DNA of 42,061 nt from Kineosphaera limosa NBRC 100340 (GTDB lineage Bacteria; Actinomycetota; Actinomycetes; Actinomycetales; Dermatophilaceae), in assembly GCF_000298215.1 (NCBI RefSeq), contig NZ_BAHD01000042.1, forward strand, positions 1 through 42,061, given 5' to 3'. The position numbers were made by a program, and so were the translations under genes. Positions 25,970 to 38,532 of the stretch are shown here, in pieces; positions within the stretch are counted from its first letter, which is position 1, and each line of letters starts with the position of its first letter. Below the pieces are notes generated by a model. The model worked only from the letters and a program-made list of their open reading frames with translations, was not told where the DNA came from and did not search any database.

Positions 25970-26848
25970 GTGTCGAACGGATCGCCCGTCGGGGCCGCAC
26001 TGGAGCCCCTGCTCACCCGCTATGCCGCGTGGATGGGCCTGGACGAGGCACAGGTGCTCACCGACCGCGACGAGGATCCCGAGCAGATCCGCGCCATCCA
26101 GATCGTGCTGCGCCTGGAGAAGGGCGATCCGCCGAGCTGGCAGGCGGCGCTCGCCCTCGCGGCCACCGGCTGCGCGGCCCTGTGCACCGACCCGCGCGCC
26201 GAGCCGGGCGGAGAGTGGTTCGACGCCGTGAGCGCCTACAGCCAGGGCCACATCCGCAAGGTCACGCGCCGGGCGCGCGGCGCGCAGTGGGAGGCGACCG
26301 CCGACCTGCCCGGCCTCACCCTCACCGAGGGTGACACGCAGGTGCGGGTGCTCGTGCCCAGCCTCGTGACCGCGCTCGACAAGCGGGTGTCGAAGCTGCA
26401 GGTCGGCGGCACCGACATGCCGATCGACGACGACCCGATTGTCGTCTCAGGCCCGCGAGGGCGAGCGGACGAGCCCATCGCAGGAGCGGCCACTCCCCTC
26501 CGCGAAGGGGGATCTCCGCTGCTCACGGTGCACGTCCCCGCCGACGGACCGGCCGCCGCAATGACCGCGGGCAAGCTCATGGCCCAGACCGGGCACGCCG
26601 GCATGATCGCCGCCGCACTCCTCGCCGCGTCCGACGCACCGGCGCTCGCGGCCTGGCGCGAGGCCGGATGTCCGAGCCGCGTACTTCGCACCCCGTCGGC
26701 GGCGTGGCAGCAACTACTCACCGACGTCGCCGACCCCGCTGCCGGCTGGCGCGACCATCGCCTCCTCGCGGTGCGCGATGCCGGATTCACCGAGGTCGCC
26801 CCCGGCACGGTCACGGTCGTCGCGCGGTTCTCCACGGGCGCGACCTGA
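25970..26848 (+). CDS. PTH2-like peptidyl-tRNA hydrolase domain protein
   Basis: A 292-residue protein. The N-terminal half begins AIQIVLRLEKGDPPSWQAALALAATGC (residues 39-65) and contains HIRKVTRRARGAQWEA and VRVLVPSLVTALDKRVSKLQVGGT. The C-terminal half repeats a PTH2-type pattern: TAGKLMAQTGHAGMIAAALL, then LLAVRDAGFTEVAPGTVTVV. Both parts resemble type-2 peptidyl-tRNA hydrolases, which recycle tRNA from stalled peptides; two-lobed versions occur in actinobacteria. Start GTG 25970 is the best in-frame choice, after AGAGAAGTGAG. It is divergent from the tRNA-targeting-type toxin pair, 156 nt away. Activity is inferred. Confidence 0.72.
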   Translation: MSNGSPVGAALEPLLTRYAAWMGLDEAQVLTDRDEDPEQIRAIQIVLRLEKGDPPSWQAALALAATGCAALCTDPRAEPGGEWFDAVSAYSQGHIRKVTRRARGAQWEATADLPGLTLTEGDTQVRVLVPSLVTALDKRVSKLQVGGTDMPIDDDPIVVSGPRGRADEPIAGAATPLREGGSPLLTVHVPADGPAAAMTAGKLMAQTGHAGMIAAALLAASDAPALAAWREAGCPSRVLRTPSAAWQQLLTDVADPAAGWRDHRLLAVRDAGFTEVAPGTVTVVARFSTGAT

Positions 26849-26881
26849 GCTGCTCACGCAACGCCGCACTAGCCTGCGGAC

Positions 26882-27859
26882 ATGAACCCCGAGAGCCCGG
26901 CGTCGGCCGCAGCCTCTTCGAGCGATCAGCTCGCGCTGACGATGGCGGAGATTCGGGCGGTCGCCGCCTATGCCGCGGCGTGCGCCGAGCCGACGCTGAG
27001 TCTCTTCGAGCAGGCGTGCCCGACCGATCCGCGGCCGGCTGAAGCGCTGGCGGCCGCGCGGGCGTTCGCGGGCGGGGAACGCCGATCGCGCCGACAGCGG
27101 GTCGCCGCGCCGGCCGCGCACCGCGCCGGGGCCGACGCCCCGACCGAAGCCGCGCGACACGCCGCCATCGCGGCCGGCGACGCGGCCGCCTCGGCCTACC
27201 TGCATCCGCTGGCCAAGGCGTCGCAGGTGCGGCACATCCTCGGAGCGGCGGCCCACGCGGCGCGGGCCGGGGAGCTGTCCCGCGGCGACGACCCGGTCGT
27301 CGGCGAATATCTGCTGTACAACGCGCAGGTGCGCGCCACCCCGCTCGTGCGGGACATCCTGAGTCGCTACCCGCGCGCGCCGCAGGGTCGCACCCGCGTC
27401 GCCGAGCTCATGCACCGACTCGACGGCCTGCTGCGCGACCCACCCCCGCCGCCGCGGGTCGTCGACGACGAGGGACCGTTCTTCCACGGCACGAAGGCCG
27501 ACCTGCGCCCGGGCGACCTCCTCACCCCCGGGTGGCAGACGAACTACGGCACCGGCAAGCCCTCGCGGCACATCTACCTCACCGCCTCGCAGGGCGGCGC
27601 CCCGCTCGCGGCGGCCCTGGCCCAGGGCGACGGGCCGCCGCGCGTCTACCGCGTCGAACCGCTCGGGGTGATCCACGACGACCCGAACGTCACCGACAAG
27701 CGGTTCCCCGGCAACCCGACCCGCTCCTACCGCACCACCGAGGCACTGCGCGTCGTCGAGGAGCTCCACGGCTTCGAGCTGCCCGACCCCGACCTCATCG
27801 CCCGGATGCGGGCGAGCACCGCGCAGCTGAGGGAGTTGGGCATCGAGGCCATGGACTGA
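26882..27859 (+). CDS. Imm5-like domain fused to rifamycin ADP-ribosyltransferase (Arr) domain
   Basis: A 325-residue two-domain protein. Residues 20-130 match the Imm5-like protein at 24392 (YAAACAEPTLSLFEQACP, DPRPAEALAAARAFAGGE, AIAAGDAAASAYLHPLAKAS). Residues 195-305 match Arr, which transfers ADP-ribose from NAD+ to rifamycins: FFHGTKADLRPGDLLTPG with His202, HIYLTAS with Tyr232, and DDPNVTDKRFPGNPTRSY starting at residue 266. These cover the His, Tyr and Asp positions of Arr's active site. Known Arr enzymes are single-domain, about 140 residues. ATG 26882 lies 33 nt after the PTH2-like stop, so the two may be cotranscribed. Rifamycin resistance is plausible; the N-terminal role is unknown. 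Confidence 0.85.
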   Translation: MNPESPASAAASSSDQLALTMAEIRAVAAYAAACAEPTLSLFEQACPTDPRPAEALAAARAFAGGERRSRRQRVAAPAAHRAGADAPTEAARHAAIAAGDAAASAYLHPLAKASQVRHILGAAAHAARAGELSRGDDPVVGEYLLYNAQVRATPLVRDILSRYPRAPQGRTRVAELMHRLDGLLRDPPPPPRVVDDEGPFFHGTKADLRPGDLLTPGWQTNYGTGKPSRHIYLTASQGGAPLAAALAQGDGPPRVYRVEPLGVIHDDPNVTDKRFPGNPTRSYRTTEALRVVEELHGFELPDPDLIARMRASTAQLRELGIEAMD

Positions 27860-27877
27860 GCGCGCAACGGCACAAGG

Positions 27878-28921
27878 TCACTGCGGGGCGTAGATCTGCA
27901 CGGGACCTCCGCCGCGCAGATAGAGCCTCGGTGAGCTGCCGACGGTGGTCGGGACGATGTCCACCCGGAACGGCTCCTTGCCAGGAGCGCCGATGTCGAG
28001 TCGGTGACGGGCCGCGGCCTCGGCACCGGCCTTCAACTCCTCCACACTCACACCGGGCTGCTGGGTGAGGCGTCTCAGGTCACCGATGTAGAGCCGCCAC
28101 CCCCGACTCGCCTCCACCGCTCCAGGCCAATCGGCCTCGACGGACGTCTGCGGCGGCGGCCGAAGGAACAAAAGGATGCCGTGGCCGTCGGGGGTCGGCG
28201 CGGCGAAGGCACACGAGCCGCCCTCCTCTGAACGCGTGACAGGGATGTCGTGGAGCCCGAGCGCACCGGTGATCTCCCCGATGCGGCGCTGCACGTCGTC
28301 GGCCGAGCGACACGTGGCGCCCGGGCCGACGCCGCGGATCTCGTCCTGAAGGGCATCGGACAGCTCGGCCGTCCGGGCGTCGATGGCGGGCGCCGCGTCG
28401 AGGACGGTCGCGCCCGGCGGCACCTCGTCCCGCGGGGCGACGATGACGACCTGACCGGGCAGCGATGCCATGACGAGATCGTTCGGCACCGGGCCGAGCT
28501 CCTGCCACGCCTTGACGCAGGCATCGATCGGTGAGCCCGAGCCGATCGCGCCGAGGCCCGCAGTGGTGGAACCGCTGCGGCACTGCACGCCCACCACCTC
28601 CGGCCGGGGACCGTCGAAGAATCCGGCCGCGGCGGCAGCGGCGAGGCCACCGGCGGCAAGGAGGGCCACCGCTCCCCCGACGCCGGTGGCGGCGCGCCGA
28701 CGCCTGCTCCGCCGAATGCTCGGGCTGTCGGAAACCTCGTCGGCACGTGAGCCGGCGACGTCCAGATCGGGGATCCGCAGAAGGTCGGCGATGTCGACGG
28801 CATCCCAGTCGATCGAGGCGGCGGGATCCGCGTTTCGCAGGGCGGCCGCGCCCGGAATCGTGGCCAGGGGGCCACGAGGGTCGCCGTGCGCGCGGTGGGC
28901 GTGGTCTGGGGTGCTGGTCAT
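27878..28921 (-). CDS. Membrane protein encoded with an ECF sigma factor (possible anti-sigma)
   Basis: A 347-residue single-pass protein. A 90-residue cytoplasmic N-terminus (ASIDWDAVDIADLLRIPDLD, then RRSRRRR) precedes one transmembrane helix at about residues 80-102 (GVGGAVALLAAGGLAAAAAA). The 245-residue outer part contains DACVKAWQELGPVPNDLVMASLPGQ and several Cys residues, but no domain I recognise, and no zinc-type anti-sigma motif (HxxxCxxC) is seen. Its start overlaps the sigma-factor stop by ATGA, which suggests that it controls or is controlled by that sigma factor. The anti-sigma role rests on context only. Confidence 0.65.
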   Translation of the reverse strand: MTSTPDHAHRAHGDPRGPLATIPGAAALRNADPAASIDWDAVDIADLLRIPDLDVAGSRADEVSDSPSIRRSRRRRAATGVGGAVALLAAGGLAAAAAAGFFDGPRPEVVGVQCRSGSTTAGLGAIGSGSPIDACVKAWQELGPVPNDLVMASLPGQVVIVAPRDEVPPGATVLDAAPAIDARTAELSDALQDEIRGVGPGATCRSADDVQRRIGEITGALGLHDIPVTRSEEGGSCAFAAPTPDGHGILLFLRPPPQTSVEADWPGAVEASRGWRLYIGDLRRLTQQPGVSVEELKAGAEAAARHRLDIGAPGKEPFRVDIVPTTVGSSPRLYLRGGGPVQIYAPQ

Positions 28922-29490
28922 GATCCCTCCCGGGAGTAGGCAGGTGCAGCGACCCGTGGGTGCGGCTGCGGAGGCTGTTCGGAGGCGAGCGCGTTCGCGA
29001 AGCGACGTCGCGCCCGGTGGAGGCGGACCCGGACGGCGTTGCGGCTGATCCCCAGGACGGTGGCGATCTCCGCGCGGTCGAGGCCGTCCCACTCGAGGAG
29101 GCGAAGGAGTTCCAGGTCTTCGGGCTCGAGACGCGACAGGGCCCGATGCACGTCGGACAGCTCTTTCGGCTCCCCGGGAGGAGGCACGATGGCTTCCAAC
29201 GATGCCGCCAACCGATCGGTCAGTGCGACGCGTCGAGTGTGGCTTCGGCGATGGTTGGCGAGACACCGTCGGGCAACTGCCAGGAGCCACGCGACCGATT
29301 GTTCGTCGTCAGGAAGGTCCGCGACCCGCCGCCAGGCCACCAGGTAGGTGTCCGCGACGATGTCGACCGCGTCGCTCGGGTCGCTGACACGACGGACGAC
29401 GTAGGCGAGCACGCGTCGATGCGTCGCCGCGAAGACCCGCTCGTAGCGGGCGCGGTCGTCCGCGTCGGCCGTTGCTCGATCTGTCGTCAT
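28918..29490 (-). CDS. ECF-type RNA polymerase sigma factor
   Basis: A 190-residue sigma-70 family protein of ECF size. Region 2 is seen in FAATHRRVLAYVVRRVSDPSDAVDIVADTYLVAWRRVADLP (in parts, residues 20-60), and region 4 in LSRLEPEDLELLRLLEWDGLDRAEIATVLGISRNAVRVRLHRARRRFA (in parts, residues 118-165) with a helix-turn-helix. Linker is short. The gene overlaps the membrane partner downstream. Upstream 152 nt separate it from dhaM; no clear ECF -35 AAC motif stands out there. Regulon unknown. Confidence 0.92.
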   Translation of the reverse strand: MTTDRATADADDRARYERVFAATHRRVLAYVVRRVSDPSDAVDIVADTYLVAWRRVADLPDDEQSVAWLLAVARRCLANHRRSHTRRVALTDRLAASLEAIVPPPGEPKELSDVHRALSRLEPEDLELLRLLEWDGLDRAEIATVLGISRNAVRVRLHRARRRFANALASEQPPQPHPRVAAPAYSREGS

Positions 29491-29642
29491 GACCCGAATA
29501 TGTCCGGCACGACGTCGAGCATTACCGCCCGAGGCGTTCGACCGCAGATCACCTCAGACCTTGAGCCGCGCAAAGGAGCAGGCGGGTCGACAGTGGTGGT
29601 GTTCACCAGAGCAAGCGGGACCGACCCGACCGGCTCGCCCAG

Positions 29643-30406
29643 TTACTGTTCGCCGAAGCGGGCGGCGGCGAGCACCTGGAGCGCCGCGAGCGCGGCGTCG
29701 GCGTCGGGTCCGCGGAGGCGGACGTGCAGCGTGTCGCCGTGGCGCAGGCCCAGGGTCAGCAGGCTCATCGCGCTGCCGGCGTCCACCTCCTCGGGCTGCG
29801 TCGGGGAGGGCCCCGAGGTGGGCGGGCCGAGGTTGCTGGCGTAAGCCTCGACGTCGAGGTCGCCGACGGCGCCGGCCAGCGCCGCAGCCGGGCGGGCGTG
29901 CAGCCCGTCGGGCAGGTCGATGACCGAGGTGAAGACCAGCTCCGGCTCGACAGCGGCCGAGTCAATTACACGCTCTTGTGTGGTATCGCCAGGCCCGGCG
30001 GGGTCGCCCAGATGCGCGACCTTTGCGGCCAGGCCGCGGCGCGCCTCGGCGTCGCAGTCGCGCAGCCCGCGCCCGGCGGCGGCTGCGACGACCGCCGCTA
30101 CCAGCCCCTCGACCAGCGGCGCCGGGGAAATGAGGACGCGCTCGGCGAGGTCAGGATCGACGAACTCGACCGCCAGCTCCGCCGACAGCACGGCGCTGCC
30201 CAGGTCGACCAACACGAGGACGCCATCGCCCGAGTCCGCTCGCTCGAGCGCCTCCGCGATCGCCGCCGCGTCGGTGCCGAGCGTCGTCTCGTCCAGCCCG
30301 GCGGCCGGGAGCACGATCGGCGCACGGCCGTCCCCGACCATCTCCAGCGCCAACTCGATCGCAGCCTGAGCCAGCGGCCACGAGTGCGAGACGACGACGA
30401 GGCCGA

Positions 30407-30410
<4 letters not shown>
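29643..30410 (-). CDS. dhaM: DhaM: PTS-dependent dihydroxyacetone kinase phosphotransfer subunit
   Basis: A 255-residue phosphocarrier. The N-terminal EIIA-Man-like domain (residues 1-130) has the phospho-histidine His9 in VVVSHSWPLA and VLVLVDLGSAVLSAEL. The C-terminal HPr-like domain (residues 160-255) has His171 in LPDGLHARPAAALAG and SAMSLLTLGLRHGDTLHV. Phosphate from PEP should pass through HPr and the EIIA domain to the ADP carried by DhaL. There is no EI domain, so a general PTS enzyme I elsewhere is needed. Its ATG overlaps the DhaKL stop by ATGA. The linker between domains is Pro/Glu-rich. Confidence 0.92.
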
Positions 30411-32287
<1,877 letters not shown>

Positions 32288-32527
32288 GCCCCTCACCTAA
32301 TCAGTCGCGTCAAGGGTGGTCGGGCTGATCGACCTCGCTCGCCCGATTCTGGGGCTTGCTACCGGCGGCCACAGGTGTACGTCGCCGAGCGCCAACGGAC
32401 CGATGGCGTTGTCCGACCGCACGCGCCGCCGCCTTCGGTATCGTCACCGTCACCTGCTCGCCGCCGAGCCGATCTCCCCGCCGGGTGATCGCCGTGCAGC
32501 GGCGTCCTCGACGCGAAGGAGCCCGTC

Positions 32528-33466
32528 ATGGCCGATTCCACCTCGTGGCCGGCGTTGCCGGTCGACAGCTGGACCGACACCCGCGAGACCTTGCACATGT
32601 GGTTGCAGATCGTCGGCAAGATCCAGCTCGTCTCGACCCCGCTGCTCAACCACTGGTGGAATGTCACCTACGAGGTGAGCTCCCGCGGGCTGCGGACCCG
32701 GCTCATGCGCTCCGGCGACCGCGCGTTCGACGCCGAGTTCGACTTCGTGGACCACCAGCTCGTGCTGCGCACTACCGACGGGGCGACGCGCTCCGTTGCC
32801 CTCGAACCGCGGACCGTCGCCGACTTCTACGCCGCGACGTTGGACGCCATGTCCGCACTCAAGCTCGACTGCATCATCGTGCCCAGCCCGAACGAGGTGT
32901 CGCCGGCCGTGCCGTTCGCGCAGGACACCGAGCACAAGACCTACGACGCCGAGCCCGTGACGACCTACTGGCGTCAGCTGCTGTCGATGAACCGCGTCTT
33001 CGAGGACTGGCGGGCCGGGTTCGCCGGCAAGGACAGCCCGGTGCAGCTCTTCTGGGGCTCGTTGGATCTGTCGTGCGTGCGCTTCTCGGGTCGCGTCGCC
33101 CCGGAGTGGGCGGGCAGCCCCCCGCCGTCGTGCCCGCGCTGGGTCATGACGGAGGCCGAATCGCGGGAGAACGCCGCCGCCGGCTTCTGGTCCGGAGGGT
33201 CGGCCGAGGGGTCGTTCTACGCCTACACCTACCCGGCGCCGAAGGGCTACGACACGGGTTCGGTGAGCGTCGGCCACTACGACGACAGCCTCGGCGAGTG
33301 GATCCTGCCCTACGCCGACGTGCGCACCAGCGCCGACCCGGCCAAGACCCTGCTCACTTTCCTCGACGAGACCTACGCCCTCGGCGCCGACCTCGGCCAC
33401 TGGGACCGCGGCGCCCTCGAGGTCGACCGGCACCGCCTCGACGCCGAGATCTACCGCCGCCGCTGA
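32528..33466 (+). CDS. DUF5996 family protein
   Basis: A 312-residue protein of the DUF5996 family, function unknown. Family segments are WPALPVDSWTDTRETLHMWLQIVGKIQL (in parts, residues 7-34), PLLNHWWNVTYEVSSRGLRT, FDAEFDFVDHQLVLRTTDG and PEWAGSPPPSCPRWVMTEAESRENAAAGFWSG near residue 210. No transmembrane helix or catalytic motif is apparent. ATG 32528 follows GAAGGAG at 32515-32521. The 240 nt before it are the divergent gap to dhaKL and should hold both promoters. Monocistronic. Confidence 0.82.
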   Translation: MADSTSWPALPVDSWTDTRETLHMWLQIVGKIQLVSTPLLNHWWNVTYEVSSRGLRTRLMRSGDRAFDAEFDFVDHQLVLRTTDGATRSVALEPRTVADFYAATLDAMSALKLDCIIVPSPNEVSPAVPFAQDTEHKTYDAEPVTTYWRQLLSMNRVFEDWRAGFAGKDSPVQLFWGSLDLSCVRFSGRVAPEWAGSPPPSCPRWVMTEAESRENAAAGFWSGGSAEGSFYAYTYPAPKGYDTGSVSVGHYDDSLGEWILPYADVRTSADPAKTLLTFLDETYALGADLGHWDRGALEVDRHRLDAEIYRRR

Positions 33467-33541
33467 CGAGCCCGGCCGCCCGCGCCCGAGCCGCCGCGCT
33501 CTTCTGCATCGTCGGGTGCCATCCCCGGCGGAAGTTCTTCC

Positions 33542-33573
33542 TTGCTAGGGAGCTTTCCACCTCATATGGTGGA
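33542..33573 (+). promoter_or_regulatory. vapBC promoter with overlapping operator
   Basis: TTGCTA (33542-33547) and TATGGT (33565-33570) are 17 nt apart, good -35/-10 elements. The -10 lies inside the inverted repeat TCCACC-TCATAT-GGTGGA (33556-33573). Transcription would then begin at or near the vapB ATG at 33577, giving a leaderless mRNA, which agrees with the lack of a ribosome binding site. The repeat is well placed for VapB autorepression. Confidence 0.6.
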
Positions 33574-33576
33574 TAG

Positions 33577-33831
33577 ATGGCGCTGAACATCAAGGATCCG
33601 GAGACGGATCGTCTTGCCCGCGAGCTGGCGGCAGAGACAGGCGAGAGCATCACGGTGGCGGCCCGACGCGCGCTCGAGGAGCGGCTGCAGCGCGTCCGCG
33701 CGCGGGCCTCCGCGAGCCGCGCGGATGATCGACTCGGAGAGATCATCGCGCGTGGCCGGCGCCGAGCGGTGCTGGACAGCCGGAGCGCGGAGGAGATCCT
33801 CGGATATGACGAGACGGGCCTCCCGACGTGA
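33577..33831 (+). CDS. vapB: VapB-type antitoxin (Rv0623-like family)
   Basis: An 84-residue antitoxin. MALNIKDPETDRLARELAAETGESITVAARRALEERLQR (in parts) is the DNA-binding part of the Rv0623-like VapB family, and the tail SAEEILGYDETGLP at residues 70-83 is the toxin-binding segment common in that family. The stop overlaps the toxin start (GTGA). ATG 33577 has no ribosome binding site, matching a leaderless start. Expected to repress its own promoter through the inverted repeat at 33556-33573. Confidence 0.9.
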   Translation: MALNIKDPETDRLARELAAETGESITVAARRALEERLQRVRARASASRADDRLGEIIARGRRRAVLDSRSAEEILGYDETGLPT

Positions 33832-34226
33832 CGGTCGTGCTGGACACATCAGCCGTCGCTGCAGTCGTGTTCGGTGAGCCCGACGCCGAAGTGCTGCTCT
33901 CGGTCATGACCCGGTCAGCGGGAGAGCTGTCGATCAGCGCCGCGACGCAAGTGGAACTCGGCATCGTCGTCGAGGCCCGACAGGGCCCTGACGCATCCGA
34001 GGACCTGAGGGCGCTCCTCACAGAGTTGCGTGTGGAGGCCGTCCCTGTCGATGCCGATCAGACGCATGCCGCCATCGCGGCGTGGCGCCGATTCGGCAAG
34101 GGACGGCATGTGGCCGGGCTCAACCTGGGCGACTGCTTCTCGTACGCACTAGCCAAGGTCGAGGGGGCGCCCTTGCTGTTCAAGGGCGGCGATTTCACCC
34201 AGACGGATATCGCCAGCGCCCTCTGA
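33828..34226 (+). CDS. vapC: VapC-type PIN-domain ribonuclease toxin
   Basis: A 132-residue PIN-domain toxin, expected to cut tRNA or rRNA. Active-site acids are Asp6 in VVLDTSA, Glu43 in TQVELG and Asp102 in GLNLGDCFSYALAK; the C-terminal LLFKGGDFTQTD is also typical. Start is GTG 33828, overlapping the antitoxin stop by 4 nt. It is not closely similar to the PIN toxin at 696, so the two systems are separate families. The next gene starts 58 nt downstream and is unrelated. Confidence 0.92.
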   Translation: MTVVLDTSAVAAVVFGEPDAEVLLSVMTRSAGELSISAATQVELGIVVEARQGPDASEDLRALLTELRVEAVPVDADQTHAAIAAWRRFGKGRHVAGLNLGDCFSYALAKVEGAPLLFKGGDFTQTDIASAL

Positions 34227-34670
34227 ACCGACTCACGACGCGTGGGTTTCCCGCGCCGCGGATCGGCCCGGGAGACTGAGGCACGTGGGAGCGATTCGAC
34301 GTTTCGACCACATCGGGATCACCGTCGCAGACCTCGACCTGGTGACCGACTTCTTCGTGGCGCTCGGGCTCGAGGTGCAGGGCCGGACGCCGATCGAGGG
34401 CGAGTTCATCGACACGGTCATCGGCATGCAGGGGGCGCGCACGGAGATCGTCATGCTCCACGCGCCGGGCGGGGGCACCGGACTGGAGCTCTCGCAGTTC
34501 GCCTCTCCCCCAGGCGAGCCCGGCACGCACGACGCGGCGGCCAACGTGCTCGGGCTGCGCAGCGTCGCCTTCGAAGTCGACGACCTCGACGCGCTGGTCG
34601 CCCGCCTCGAGGGGAACGGGTACGGGCTCGTCGGCGGCATCGGGGAGTTCGAGAACGCCTGGCGGATGGC

Positions 34671-36989
<2,319 letters not shown>

Positions 36990-37139
36990 GAGGTCCCTCC
37001 CGATCTCGCGTGGTCAGCTGCGACCGTGGTGACCGCCAGTTCACCGCATGGCGGGGCCCCGGGCAATCCGCCGCATCGGCTGGAGGTGCAGCGCCTTCCG
37101 GCCAGGAATAGTTGTGTGAGTGAAACAGTTTGTGAGGCC

Positions 37140-37862
37140 ATGAAGATCGAGATCTGGTCCGACATCGCCTGCCCCTTCTGCTACATCGGGGAGCGCCACC
37201 TCGAGCTCGCCCTGGAGTCGTTCGACCACCGGGACGACGTCGAGATCGTGCCGCGCGCCTTCGAACTCGACCCCGGCGCAGCCCCCGGCGAGCATCGGCC
37301 GATGGCCGACGCGCTCGCTGCGAAGTTCGGCACGAGCTCCGCCCAGGTCACCGCGATGCAGCGCGGTATCGCCGACAAGGCGCACGCCGTGGGGCTCGAG
37401 TTCGACACGAGCACAGCGAGCGTCACGAACACCTTCGACGCCCACCGGCTCGTCCACCTCGCCCGCGAGAGCGGCCGGGACCGCGAGCTCCTCGCCGCCC
37501 TGATGCGCGGCTACTTCGCCCACGGTCTGCGCGCCGGCGACCACGACGCCCTCGTCGAGGTCGCCACGCAGGTCGGACTGGACGAGGCTCGCGTCCGCGC
37601 GGTGCTGGCCGGCACCGAGTACACCGAGGACGTCCGCGCGGATGAGTCCAGGGCTCGTGCGCTCGGGATCAGCGGCGTGCCATTCTTCCTCATCGACGAC
37701 ACGTACGCGCTCTCCGGGGCGCAGCCGGTCGCGGCGTTCCGCTCCGCCCTCGACGAGGTGTGGGCCAAGCAGCACCCGATCCAGCACCTCGGCACCGACA
37801 CCGCCGACGGCGTGTGCACCGACGACTCGTGCGCCCTGCCCGAGCCCTCAGCGCACCGCTGA
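37140..37862 (+). CDS. DsbA-family oxidoreductase (FrnE-like)
   Basis: A 240-residue thioredoxin-fold protein with a helical insertion. IEIWSDIACPFCYIGERHLELAL at residues 3-25 carries the C-P-F-C active site, and LGISGVPFFLIDDTYALSGAQPV near residue 180 has the cis-proline. This is the FrnE type of cytoplasmic DsbA relatives, with no signal peptide. Two more Cys lie in the C-terminal VCTDDSCALPE, which could give a second redox or metal site. ATG 37140 follows GTGAGG closely. A strong hairpin ends the gene. It is divergent from the UvrA-like gene, 150 nt away. Confidence 0.88.
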   Translation: MKIEIWSDIACPFCYIGERHLELALESFDHRDDVEIVPRAFELDPGAAPGEHRPMADALAAKFGTSSAQVTAMQRGIADKAHAVGLEFDTSTASVTNTFDAHRLVHLARESGRDRELLAALMRGYFAHGLRAGDHDALVEVATQVGLDEARVRAVLAGTEYTEDVRADESRARALGISGVPFFLIDDTYALSGAQPVAAFRSALDEVWAKQHPIQHLGTDTADGVCTDDSCALPEPSAHR

Positions 37863-37896
37863 GGTCTCTCTCGCGTCGGCGTTCGGGACCTCCGTC

Positions 37897-37918
37897 GGGG
37901 TCTGCGGCCGCAGGCCCC
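37897..37918. terminator. Terminator between convergent dsbA-like and membrane-protein genes
   Basis: GGGGTCTGC (37897-37905), loop GGCC, GCAGGCCCC (37910-37918) forms a 9-pair stem including one T-G wobble. It lies between convergent stops at 37862 and 37925 and can act on both strands. Confidence 0.7.
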
Positions 37919-37924
37919 GGCCGA

Positions 37925-38395
37925 TCAACGCTCCGGGGTCTCCCAGCGGCCGCTCTCGCCGAAGACCGGGCCCTGCGCCTGGCCGGGGCGGCGGAGCGAA
38001 TCCTGCGGACCGTCGCCGGCGGAGGGGTTCCAGGTCTGAGCCGGCGGCGCGGCCGGTGAACCCTCTTGTGGTAGACCGCACTGGGCCCGCCAGCGCAGAT
38101 AGCCCGGGTTGATGATGAGTGCGGTGACGATCGCCGCCGCCCACACGAAGAGCATGACCCCGCCGCCGGTGTTGTCCGCGTCGTTCGGCCAGAACCCGGC
38201 GACCGCGCCGGCCACGAGGAAGAACCCCGCGAGCGCGACGAACGACGGCCTGCGCGTGCGCGCGGCGACATAGACGAAGCCGACCCACGCAAAGATCCCG
38301 AGACCGAGCAGCACCGGGAGCAGCCACGCACTGTGCCTCAGTCGCCACCACGGACTCGCCAAACGCTCACCTGCGGTCGCAGCCTGCGTCGCCAT
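37925..38395 (-). CDS. Small membrane protein of unknown function
   Basis: A 156-residue protein with three predicted transmembrane helices: residues 23-44 (AWLLPVLLGLGIFAWVGFVYV), 50-68 (FVALAGFFLVAGAVAGFW) and 79-97 (GVMLFVWAAAIVTALIINPGY). The last 50 residues are hydrophilic, rich in Pro, Gly and Gln, probably disordered. I do not recognise the family. Start ATG 38395 is preceded by GGGAGG with good spacing. It converges with the dsbA-like gene and is followed upstream by the gene-free repeat region. Confidence 0.75.
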   Translation of the reverse strand: MATQAATAGERLASPWWRLRHSAWLLPVLLGLGIFAWVGFVYVAARTRRPSFVALAGFFLVAGAVAGFWPNDADNTGGGVMLFVWAAAIVTALIINPGYLRWRAQCGLPQEGSPAAPPAQTWNPSAGDGPQDSLRRPGQAQGPVFGESGRWETPER

Positions 38396-38532
38396 CGCCG
38401 TCCTCCCCCTTGATTGCCGTCCGCTGACCCTATCGGTGGGGCAGGCCCGGTCCCGAGCCGCGGGCGGACAACGACCGCCGCCTTCGCCGACGGCTACCGG
38501 CCCATCGTGGGGCGCCAGGCCACCGATGCTGA

